Positions 16,290-23,011 of a stretch of 37,949 bases of DNA are shown here, in pieces. The position numbers were made by a program, and so were the translations under genes. The DNA is taken from positions 1 through 37,949 of the forward strand of contig NZ_JABEQL010000035.1 of NCBI RefSeq assembly GCF_014174215.1, read 5' to 3'. Source of the DNA: Gluconacetobacter tumulicola. GTDB taxonomy: Bacteria; Pseudomonadota; Alphaproteobacteria; Acetobacterales; Acetobacteraceae. How positions within the stretch are numbered: the stretch's first letter is position 1; each line of letters opens with the position of its first letter. The notes under the pieces were generated by a model, which made no database searches, was not told the DNA's origin, and saw nothing but the letters and a program-made list of their open reading frames with translations.

Positions 16290-17140
16290 GGGCGTTCCGC
16301 CTCTTCCGTCCCGATTGCGGCCGGCATCAGCACCGGACGCGGCGGCCGCATCATCGCCTGCGCCATCAGTCCCGCCCCCGCGATCGCCATCGGAATGCAC
16401 AGGATCTGCCCCATCGTGGTCCCGAAGGGCAGGAACCCGATAAACGCATCGGGCTCGCGGAAGAACTCGCAGAAACTGCGCGCCACCGCATAGCCGAACA
16501 GGAACAGCCCGGCGAGGAAGCCCGGCCGTTCGCGAATCCGTTCGCTGCGCGCCACCAGCCACATGATCGTAAACAGCACCGCACCTTCCAGCAGCGCCTC
16601 ATACAGTTCCGAAGGATGGCGCGGCTCCGGCCCCGCCTGCGGAAAGACCATCGCCCAGGGCAGGTCGGCCGGCGCGGCACGGCCCCACAATTCCCCGTTG
16701 ATGAAGTTCGCGACCCGGCCCAGCCCCAGCCCCATCGGCACCACGATGGTCACCCGGTCGGAAAAGGCCAGGAAGCTCAGCCCGTTGCGCCAGGCAAACA
16801 GGGCCAGCGCCAAGACCACCCCCAGCGCGCCGCCATGGAAGGACATCCCGCCATGCCACACCTGCAGGGCGGCCAGCGGATGCTCCAGATAAAGCTGGGG
16901 CTGATAGAACAGGATATAGCCCAGCCGCCCCCCCAGCACGACGCCGAGCGTCGCCCAGGTCAGGAAATCGTCGACCTGCTCCGGCGTGCCGGCCTGCGGC
17001 GTCAGCGTGACCAGACGGCGCACCAGCCGCCAGCCGACCACCAGCGCGGTGATATAGGCCATGGCATACCAGCGGATCGCCAGCGGCCCGACATGCACCA
17101 TGACCGGATCGAATTGCGGAAAGATCAGTACAGGCAGCAT
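16286..17140 (-). CDS. lgt: Prolipoprotein diacylglyceryl transferase
   Basis: A 284-aa inner-membrane enzyme. It transfers diacylglycerol from phosphatidylglycerol to the lipobox cysteine of prolipoproteins. About seven membrane segments are visible. Motifs are WYAMAYITAL, VWHGGMSFHGG with the catalytic histidines, the Lgt signature GLGRVANFINGELWGR and HPSELYEALLEG. The start at 17140 (MLPVLIFPQFDPV) matches the family N-terminus. An upstream start at 17239 would overlap hldD and add basic residues. It is 43 bp downstream of hldD and is coupled to midA by GTGA. Confidence 0.95.
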   Translation of the reverse strand: MLPVLIFPQFDPVMVHVGPLAIRWYAMAYITALVVGWRLVRRLVTLTPQAGTPEQVDDFLTWATLGVVLGGRLGYILFYQPQLYLEHPLAALQVWHGGMSFHGGALGVVLALALFAWRNGLSFLAFSDRVTIVVPMGLGLGRVANFINGELWGRAAPADLPWAMVFPQAGPEPRHPSELYEALLEGAVLFTIMWLVARSERIRERPGFLAGLFLFGYAVARSFCEFFREPDAFIGFLPFGTTMGQILCIPMAIAGAGLMAQAMMRPPRPVLMPAAIGTEEAERP

Positions 17141-17183
17141 GCGGCGTCCTTCGACGTCGAAAAGGGCAGAAACCGGGCGGGCG

Positions 17184-18164
17184 TCACAGATACGCGTCGT
17201 CGGTGGCGAGATAATCGTGAACGTAACGGCGGATGCCATCCTCCAGCGACGTGAAGGGCCTGGTGTATCCCGCCGCCCGCAGCCGCGTCATGTCGGCGCA
17301 GGTATAGGATTGATATTGCCCCCGCAGCGCCTCGGGCATGTCGACGAACGCGACCTGCCGGGGCAGCCCGGCCGCATCGCACACCGCATGGGCCAGGTCC
17401 AGATAGGTCCGCGCGACGCCGGTGCCGCAATTGAACAGCCCGCTGACCTGCGGATTGTCCAGCAGCCACAGCATGACGTTCACCACGTCTCCCACCCAGA
17501 TGAAGTCGCGCGCCTGCGCCCCATCGGCCAGCCCCGGCACGTTCGAGCGGAACAGCGTGGCCGGCTGGCCACGACGCACCTCGTCGTACTTCACCTTGAC
17601 GACCGAGATCATGCCGCCCTTGTGATACTCGTTGGGGCCGTAGACGTTGAAGAATTTCAGCCCGGCCCATTGCGCGGGCGCCGGCTCCCCCCCGGCAACC
17701 CAGCCCTGCACATGGCGGTCGAACACATGTTTCGACCAGCCATACAGGTTCAGCGGCCGCAGCGCCTCCAGCCGCGCCGGATCGTCGGAAAACGGCTCCG
17801 GCCGGTCGGCGCCGCCATAGGTCGCGGCCGAGGACGCATAGATGAACCGCGCCCCTTCCCGCGCGCACCACTGCCACAGGCGCGCCGACAGATCGACATT
17901 GGTCCGCCAGACCAGGTCGCCATCCCGGGCGGTCGTCTCGCTGATCGCACCCATATGCAGCACGGCCGACACGTCCGGCCGAGTGTCCAGGAACGCGTCC
18001 AGCGCCTCGGGGGCCACCAGCCGGTCGGGCGCATGGCGCGCCACGTTGCGCCATTTGTCGCCCGTCCCCAGCCAGTCGACGACCACCGTCTCCTCGCCCC
18101 GCGCCCGCAGCGCCGCCTGTAGACACGAGCCGATGAAACCGGCCCCTCCGGTGATGATGATCAT
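17184..18164 (-). CDS. hldD: ADP-L-glycero-D-manno-heptose 6-epimerase
   Basis: A 326-aa short-chain dehydrogenase-type epimerase that makes ADP-L-glycero-D-manno-heptose for the LPS inner core. It shows the N-terminal NADP-binding TGGAGFIGS, HMGAISETTARDGD, the catalytic FIYASSAATYGG and YGWSKHVFD (Tyr/Lys pair), LKFFNVYGPNEYHKGGMISV and RDFIWVGDVV. The KFFNVYGPNEYHKG segment and the length are specific for HldD/RfaD rather than UDP-glucose epimerases. It is the first gene of the envelope operon, divergent from ubiK, with a CATCCGC/GCGGATG hairpin at 18225-18242 in the shared upstream region. Confidence 0.94.
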   Translation of the reverse strand: MIIITGGAGFIGSCLQAALRARGEETVVVDWLGTGDKWRNVARHAPDRLVAPEALDAFLDTRPDVSAVLHMGAISETTARDGDLVWRTNVDLSARLWQWCAREGARFIYASSAATYGGADRPEPFSDDPARLEALRPLNLYGWSKHVFDRHVQGWVAGGEPAPAQWAGLKFFNVYGPNEYHKGGMISVVKVKYDEVRRGQPATLFRSNVPGLADGAQARDFIWVGDVVNVMLWLLDNPQVSGLFNCGTGVARTYLDLAHAVCDAAGLPRQVAFVDMPEALRGQYQSYTCADMTRLRAAGYTRPFTSLEDGIRRYVHDYLATDDAYL

Positions 18165-18224
18165 GCCCTACTCTATAAAACAGATCGCGCCGCGTTCGAA
18201 GAGGCGCCACGTCAGCCACCCACC

Positions 18225-18242
18225 CATCCGCATTGGCGGATG
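18225..18242. promoter_or_regulatory. Perfect 7-bp hairpin between divergent hldD and ubiK
   Basis: CATCCGC and GCGGATG pair around ATTG. It sits 61 bp before the hldD start and 106 bp before the ubiK start, so it could be a protein-binding dyad in the divergent promoter region. No promoter boxes were confidently identified. Confidence 0.3.
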
Positions 18243-18347
18243 GCCTTGCGGCGCCGGACTGTCTATATGCTGCGCATGCAATTCCCTGTCCGTGCCGCCC
18301 CGGCGGGTGCGGGCGCAGACCCGGCAGTGAACACAGGAGGACCCGCC

Positions 18348-18671
18348 ATGTCCGACAGGCCACGCTTTTTTGACGATCTCGCCGGTGTCGCCGGCGGCGC
18401 GCTCTCGGCCCTGGCCGGCGTGCGCGAGGAGGTCGGCGCCATCGTCCGCGTGCGGGTCGACGAAGTGCTGTCGACGCTGAACCTGGTCCGGCGCGAGGAA
18501 TTCGAGGTCGTGCGCGAACTCGCCGCCCGCGCCCGCGCGGCCCAGGAGGATTCCGACGCCCGTCTGGCGGCACTGGAAGCACGAGTCGCGACGCTGGAAG
18601 CCATCATCACTCCGGACCAGCCCTTCCAGGCCCCTGAACCGCCGGGCGGCCCGTTCGGCAATTACGCCTGA
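18348..18671 (+). CDS. ubiK: Ubiquinone biosynthesis accessory factor UbiK (BMFP family)
   Basis: A 107-aa protein with RPRFFDDLAGVAGGALSALAG and the heptad-rich C-terminal coiled coil [20 protein letters not shown]...LAALEARVATLEA. This is the pattern of YqiC/BMFP proteins. UbiK assists the late ubiquinone-synthesis complex in gammaproteobacteria; here the role is by homology. The ATG at 18348 has ACAGGAGG 8 nt upstream, which decides against longer in-frame starts. A COQ9-like gene lies three genes downstream. Confidence 0.88.
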   Translation: MSDRPRFFDDLAGVAGGALSALAGVREEVGAIVRVRVDEVLSTLNLVRREEFEVVRELAARARAAQEDSDARLAALEARVATLEAIITPDQPFQAPEPPGGPFGNYA

Positions 18672-18862
18672 AAAATAAATTTTTCGTCTCCATTGTCCGC
18701 ACGCATGCGCGTGCGCTTGCCAGCATGGCAAGACCGCCCATAGGGTTGGGGTGTGACCGCGTTCCCACCCGTGGCGGGAACGGCACACGGTCCGTTCTGC
18801 AGACGTACGGGGTCCGACGCTCGACGCCGGCCCCCTCCCTCCACGGCCTAGGGGAGTCCCAC
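18670..18862 (+). promoter_or_regulatory. Structured leader with four consecutive hairpins before the ybjN-proC pair
   Basis: The 191-bp gap after ubiK holds GAAAAAT/ATTTTTC (18670-18685), GCACGC/GCGTGC (18699-18714), TTGCCA/TGGCAA (18717-18731) and CGTTCCC/GGGAACG (18760-18782). All four pair perfectly. They are followed by GC-rich sequence and then AGGGGAG ahead of the ATG at 18863. The first may be an end signal for ubiK. The others could form a 5' leader RNA. No known riboswitch class was recognised. Confidence 0.4.
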
Positions 18863-19366
18863 ATGCCTGCCCTCTCCATCTCCTCTCCCAAGCATGACGC
18901 CAACCCGCTCGACCTGATGGAACAGATCGTCGGCGGGTACGAATGGGCGTTCGAACGCCGCAACGATTCGGAAATGGCCGCCGAGGCCCCCGGGAAATGG
19001 TGCGACTACGGTCTGTACTTCTCCTGGTCGCGCGAAGTCAGCGCCATGCATTTCACCTGCACGTTCGACCTCAAGGTCCCGCCCCAGCAGCGCCGGGCCC
19101 TGTTCGAACTGGTGGCGCTGGCCAACGAGCGGTTGTGGATCGGTCATTTCGGGATGGACCTGGAAAGCGGGATGCCACTGTTTCGCCACGCCGTCCTGCT
19201 GCGCGGCGCACCCGGCGCGTCGATGGAAAGCCTGGAAGACATGATCGACATCGCCATCACCGAGTGCGAACGCTTCTACCCCGCCTTCCAGTTCGTGCTG
19301 TGGGGCGGCAAGACCCCGACCGAGGCGCTCGAGGCCGCCATGCTCGACTGCGCGGGCGAGGCGTGA
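18863..19366 (+). CDS. YbjN domain-containing protein
   Basis: A 167-aa protein with the YbjN fold, related to type III secretion chaperone-like sensors: EQIVGGYEWAFERRND, WCDYGLYFSWSREVSAMHFTCTFDL, LFELVALANERLWIGHFGMD and FQFVLWGGKTPTEALEAAMLDC. YbjN proteins have been linked to stress and motility regulation in enterobacteria, but the molecular role is unclear. AGGGGAG lies 8 nt before the ATG. Its stop overlaps the proC start as GTGA, so the two are translationally coupled. Confidence 0.85.
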   Translation: MPALSISSPKHDANPLDLMEQIVGGYEWAFERRNDSEMAAEAPGKWCDYGLYFSWSREVSAMHFTCTFDLKVPPQQRRALFELVALANERLWIGHFGMDLESGMPLFRHAVLLRGAPGASMESLEDMIDIAITECERFYPAFQFVLWGGKTPTEALEAAMLDCAGEA

Positions 19367-20193
19367 CCGAGGGAAAGACCCTGGCGGGTTCGCTTCCCCC
19401 GCTGCTGCTCGTCGGATGCGGGCAGATGGGCGGAGCGATGCTGGCCGGCTGGCTGGCGGACGGGCTGGCCCCGTCCGTCATTCTCGACCGGCACCGCGAC
19501 GATATCCCGGCACCGCACAGCGTGGTCCGGCAGGCCTCCGACCTGCCGGACGATTTCGCGCCCGCCCTGATCATCCTGGCGACGAAACCGCAGAAGGCGG
19601 CCGAGATCCTGCCCTCTATCGCGCATTTCGCCCGCCACGCGCCAATCCTGTCGGTCATGGCCGGCAAGACGGTCGGCGGCCTCACCGCAGCCCTTGCCGA
19701 AGCCGGCACTCCGGGCGCGACCGTCATCCGCGCCATGCCCAACACCCCCAGCGCCGTCGGCCAGGGCATGACCGTCTGCTTCGCCCCTCCCACGGCGACC
19801 GAGGCCGATCGCGCACTCTGCACCCGCCTCCTTTCGGCGGTGGGCGACGTGGCCTGGGTGGCGGACGAGGCCCAGATGGATGCCGTCACCGCCGTATCCG
19901 GCAGCGGCCCGGCCTATGTCTTCCTGCTGGCCGAGCTGATGGAGCAGGCCGGCATCGCCCAGGGCCTGCCCGCCGACCTGGCCCGGCGGATCGCCCGGCG
20001 CACCGTCTCGGGCGCCGGCGCGCTGATGGAACAGTCCGGCATCGACGCGGCCGAACTGCGCCGCCGCGTCACCAGCCCCGGCGGCACGACCCAGCAGGCG
20101 CTGGAGGTGCTGATGGCCCCGCAGGCCTGGCCGGCGACGATGGAGCAGGCCATCGCCGCCGCCACGCGGCGCGCGCGCGAACTCGCATCCTGA
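19363..20193 (+). CDS. proC: Pyrroline-5-carboxylate reductase
   Basis: A 276-aa ProC catalysing the last step of proline synthesis, NAD(P)H reduction of pyrroline-5-carboxylate. The Rossmann N-terminus is LLLVGCGQMGGAMLAGWL. It also has ILATKPQKAAEILP, SVMAGKTVGGL and VIRAMPNTPSAVGQGMTV. The C-terminal signature reads AVSGSGPAYVFLLAELMEQAGIAQGL and RRRVTSPGGTTQQALEVL. The start is the GTG at 19363 overlapping the ybjN stop by 4 nt. proA is in the window at 7570, on the other strand. Confidence 0.95.
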   Translation: MTEGKTLAGSLPPLLLVGCGQMGGAMLAGWLADGLAPSVILDRHRDDIPAPHSVVRQASDLPDDFAPALIILATKPQKAAEILPSIAHFARHAPILSVMAGKTVGGLTAALAEAGTPGATVIRAMPNTPSAVGQGMTVCFAPPTATEADRALCTRLLSAVGDVAWVADEAQMDAVTAVSGSGPAYVFLLAELMEQAGIAQGLPADLARRIARRTVSGAGALMEQSGIDAAELRRRVTSPGGTTQQALEVLMAPQAWPATMEQAIAAATRRARELAS

Positions 20194-20279
20194 GCAGCGA
20201 ACTTGCACGCGCCTGCGCCGTAATTTAACCGCAATGAAGACCAAGCCTTCCGGATCGGCCGGACCAGGCCACAGACCAG

Positions 20280-20948
20280 ATGACCGTCAGAAAGCTTATG
20301 GATAACGATCAGTTCGACGATGCCCTGCTTCGCGCCGCCATGGAGCGTGCCGCCCTTTACGGCTGGGGACGGCTGAGCGTCGTCGATGCCGCGCGCGATG
20401 CCGGCGTTCCGCTGGACGAGGCAAGGCGCCGCTTTCCGGTCAAGACCGCCATCCTGCTGAAGCTGGGACGGCTGGCCGACGAATCCGCCCTGGTCGATGA
20501 CGGCAGCACCGGCGACGTGCGGGAACGGCTGTTCGACGTGCTGATGCGCCGCTTCGACGTCCTGCAGCAATATCGCGAGGGCGTGCGCGCGGTCATGCGC
20601 GCCCTGCCGTTCGACCCCGCGCTGGCCCTGTTCCTGGCCGCCACGACGGCCGAGAGCATGCGCTGGATGGCGGGCGCCGCCGGCCTCGACATCTCCGGCC
20701 CCGCGGGCGCGCTGCGCATCCAGGGCCTGATCGGCGTCTGGGCCTATACGATGCGCGCGTGGGAACGCGATGACAGCGAGGACATGTCCCGCACCATGGC
20801 GGCCCTGGACCAGGCGCTGGACCGCGCCGCCCGCCTGGGCAGCATGCTGACCCGGCGCCGCGCGGCCACGCCGGAGATCACGCAGCCCATGGAGCCGATC
20901 GATCCGTCGATCGACCTGCCGCTCGACCCGCAGCCCGATCAGTTCTAA
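20280..20948 (+). CDS. COQ9-like protein (TetR-fold ubiquinone biosynthesis factor)
   Basis: A 222-aa all-helical protein. The N-terminal helix-turn-helix-like part (ALLRAAMERAALYGWGRLSV) resembles TetR proteins. The C-terminal half FLAATTAESMRWMAGAAGLDISG...GLIGVWAYTMRAWERDDSEDMSRTMAALDQALDRAARLG follows the COQ9 lipid-binding domain pattern. COQ9 binds ubiquinone intermediates and partners COQ7. The acidic/Pro tail is not conserved in the family. ATG at 20280 or 20298 are both possible. It follows proC by 86 bp, with UbiK in the same gene row, supporting a ubiquinone link. A true TetR regulator is the alternative. Confidence 0.72.
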   Translation: MTVRKLMDNDQFDDALLRAAMERAALYGWGRLSVVDAARDAGVPLDEARRRFPVKTAILLKLGRLADESALVDDGSTGDVRERLFDVLMRRFDVLQQYREGVRAVMRALPFDPALALFLAATTAESMRWMAGAAGLDISGPAGALRIQGLIGVWAYTMRAWERDDSEDMSRTMAALDQALDRAARLGSMLTRRRAATPEITQPMEPIDPSIDLPLDPQPDQF

Positions 20949-21025
20949 ACCCGCGATACAGAACCCCCTTTACGCGGCCCCGTCCTTCCCTCTAGAAGGG
21001 CGTGGCCGACACGATCGGGTCCAAA

Positions 21026-21100
21026 TGGGGCGTAGCCAAGCGGTAAGGCAGCGGATTTTGATTCCGCCATGCGGAGGTTCGAATCCTCCCGCCCCAGCCA
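21026..21100 (+). tRNA. tRNA-Gln(TTG)
   Basis: A 75-nt tRNA with encoded CCA. The acceptor stem TGGGGCG pairs with CGCCCCA. The D arm contains AGCCAAGCGGTAAGGC, the anticodon stem is GCGGA/TCCGC with loop TTTTGAT giving anticodon TTG, and the T arm GGAGG-TTCGAAT-CCTCC is intact. It follows the COQ9-like gene with no separate promoter that I could identify. Confidence 0.97.
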
Positions 21101-21537
21101 GTCTCACAATGCGATGCCATGCTCCCCCGCCGCTGCCCCCTCGAACGCAGGGGCCGGGCGCGACCGGCCATGCATCCGCAGCGGAGCCCATCCCCATCGT
21201 CGCCACGGGTCTTCTTCATATTGATTTCGAAAAAAATAAGGTATTGAAGATTTCCGTTGCGCGATCGCATCGTCAGCCGGTCATGACAATTATGCCGGCC
21301 GCGCGCAGCCTGTCCGCAACAGATGAATCAGTGGACCCGGATGCCGGGATTTCATAATCAGGAAGACATGCGCAGGATATTTCCGACCTCGACCCTGACA
21401 GACCGAAATCCTGGCCATTCCTTGCGCTGACGACGCCATGATCGCGTCAGGACCGGGCCCCTGAAGAACAGAACCGGCGCGCCCTCTCCGATCGGGCAGA
21501 GAAAGCGGATCTTTTCACGCCCGTCACGCGGGCGCGG
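21101..21537. other. Intergenic stretch between tRNA-Gln and the HU gene
   Basis: No coding frame with a recognisable product or ribosome site is seen. There are small dyads (CCCGG-ATG-CCGGG near 21335; CTGACG...CGTCAG near 21426-21450) and an AT-rich patch at 21215-21260. The dyads may be transcript ends. I see nothing else. Confidence 0.5.
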
Positions 21538-21562
21538 GCCACGGCCGACAGGCGGCCGTGGC
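21538..21562 (-). terminator. Strong GC hairpin after the HU gene
   Basis: GCCACGGCC (21538-21546) and GGCCGTGGC (21554-21562) pair perfectly around a 7-nt loop, 11 bp beyond the HU stop. On the minus strand no T tract follows at once (TGAAAAGATCC comes about 25 nt later), so it is a likely but not classical terminator. Confidence 0.5.
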
Positions 21563-21573
21563 GGGAAGGCTGT

Positions 21574-21843
21574 TCAGACCGCCTTCTTCAGGTTCGGACT
21601 GGCCTTGAAACGAACGGTCTTGCCGGCCTTCACCTTCACCGGCTCGCCGGTGCGCGGGTTCAGCGCCTTGCGCGCCTTGGTCTTCTTGACCGTAAAGGTC
21701 CCGAAAGACGGCAGCGTGAACCCGCCTTCCTTCTTCAGTTCCTTGACGATCGCAGCAATCAGATCGGACGCGGCCTGGTTGGCGGCGACCCCCGTGCAGT
21801 CGATCGAATCCTGGATGACGGCTGCAATGAAGGCTTTGCTCAT
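21574..21843 (-). CDS. HU family DNA-binding protein
   Basis: An 89-aa histone-like protein. It shows LKKEGGFTLPSFGTFTVKKTKARKALNPRTGEPVKV and VRFKASPNLKKAV, the beta-arm and C-terminal region of HU/IHF proteins that bend DNA as dimers. The arm tip RNPxTGE motif reads LNPRTGEP. CAGGAGAAG lies upstream of the ATG at 21843; longer in-frame starts are not supported. It is single-copy here and followed by a GC hairpin. Its 5' region is shared with the divergent RgpF-like gene. Confidence 0.92.
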   Translation of the reverse strand: MSKAFIAAVIQDSIDCTGVAANQAASDLIAAIVKELKKEGGFTLPSFGTFTVKKTKARKALNPRTGEPVKVKAGKTVRFKASPNLKKAV

Positions 21844-22090
21844 GTGTTCTCTCTTCTCCTGCCAGGTCCTGGAAATACATTCGCAACGGGGCGGACCGTT
21901 GCGACGCTCTGAATCAGCGGTCGCGGCTTTTAGCGCGCTGTTAAATATTATGCCACAAAATTCTTTGATGCATGCGAATTCTTGCTGACACGCACTGCGA
22001 AATAGCCACCCCTTCCCGAAACTGCCCGATTTCGCGGAAAACTGGACAAGAGACGATGAAAGATAACGGCCTCGCACCACTTTTCGTCCG
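21844..22090. promoter_or_regulatory. Divergent control region between the HU and RgpF-like genes
   Basis: A 247-bp non-coding region with an AT-rich centre (21930-21985, containing TTAAATATTATGCC and AATTCTTTGATGC). This centre probably holds the HU promoter and perhaps the opposite one. I could not fix a -35/-10 pair with acceptable spacing. Confidence 0.4.
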
Positions 22091-23011
22091 ATGACCCGGC
22101 CGCGCGTCACCTGCCTGTTCGCCCAATACGACCCGGCAGGCCTGCTGCGCCCACATGTCCGCCATTACCTGGGCGAGCTCGCCGCCTGCGGCATGACGGT
22201 CCATCTCGCGCTTTCGGGGGCCCGCGACCTGTCGGCGGACATCGCCCGCTTCTGCGCGGAGCGGGGCATCACGCCGCATCTCCGGCCCAATCGCGGCATG
22301 GATTTCGGCGCATGGCAGGATCTTCTGGCCGCCGGCTGCGCCAGGGGCGCCGAACGGGTCGTCCTTGCCAATGACAGCGTGTTCGGCCCGCTGCGTCCCC
22401 TGGCACCGATCCTGGACCGCATGATGGCGCGCCCCGCCGATGTCTGGGGCCTCGTCGAATCCCGCTTTCCGGTCTGGCATCTGCAATCCTGGTTCCTGTG
22501 CTTCGGCGCCGATGCACTCGCCCACCCGGCCATCCAGCGCGTCCTCACCCTGCCATTCGCCGAGATGAACAAGGACGAGATCATCCTGCACGGCGAAATG
22601 GGCCTGGGCACCGCCATCCGCGCGGCGGGCCTGCGCACGGCCTCGGCCTGGGCCGACACTGCACGGGGGCCGCGCCGCCTCGTCCCCGTCAATCCGATGC
22701 ATATCGACTGGCTGTCGATCGCGCGCGCGCCCGACACCCCCTTCATCAAGATCGAGCTTCTGCGCGACAATCCCTGTGGAATCGGCTGGACAGGCGCCTG
22801 GCGCGGCCTGCTGGCAAAACGCGATCATTTCCCCGCCGCCTGGATCGACGACATGCTGCGTGGCCGGCCCGACACCGCCTGCATGGCCGGGTGGAAAAGC
22901 CGCCTGCTGTTCCTGCTGCTCAGCCGGGACCGGCCGGCAATCCTTCGGGCCATGACCCGGCGGCCCCCCGCAGCAGTTCCAGCAATGTCTCCGCCTGCTG
23001 TTGCCAGGTAA
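22091..23011 (+). CDS. Rhamnan synthesis F (RgpF)-like glycan protein
   Basis: A 306-aa protein of the RgpF-like family, with RPNRGMDFGAWQDLL, VVLANDSVFGPLRPL, VWGLVESRFPVWHLQSWFLCFG and MNKDEIILHGEMGL. RgpF-type proteins take part in assembly or side-chain addition of rhamnose-containing and related surface polysaccharides. The final 30 residues are Pro/Ala/Arg-rich and overlap, on the opposite strand, the end of the 907-aa glycosyltransferase gene by 92 bp. It is first in a cluster of glycan genes. Confidence 0.8.
   Translation: MTRPRVTCLFAQYDPAGLLRPHVRHYLGELAACGMTVHLALSGARDLSADIARFCAERGITPHLRPNRGMDFGAWQDLLAAGCARGAERVVLANDSVFGPLRPLAPILDRMMARPADVWGLVESRFPVWHLQSWFLCFGADALAHPAIQRVLTLPFAEMNKDEIILHGEMGLGTAIRAAGLRTASAWADTARGPRRLVPVNPMHIDWLSIARAPDTPFIKIELLRDNPCGIGWTGAWRGLLAKRDHFPAAWIDDMLRGRPDTACMAGWKSRLLFLLLSRDRPAILRAMTRRPPAAVPAMSPPAVAR

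Noticed and set aside
17141-17239. Upstream in-frame start for lgt
   Set aside because: It would overlap the end of hldD and add residues unlike the Lgt N-terminus; the start at 17140 fits the family.
20280-20948. TetR-type transcription regulator call for the gene after proC
   Set aside because: The C-terminal half follows the COQ9 pattern, and ubiK lies in the same gene row. The regulator reading is kept only as an alternative.
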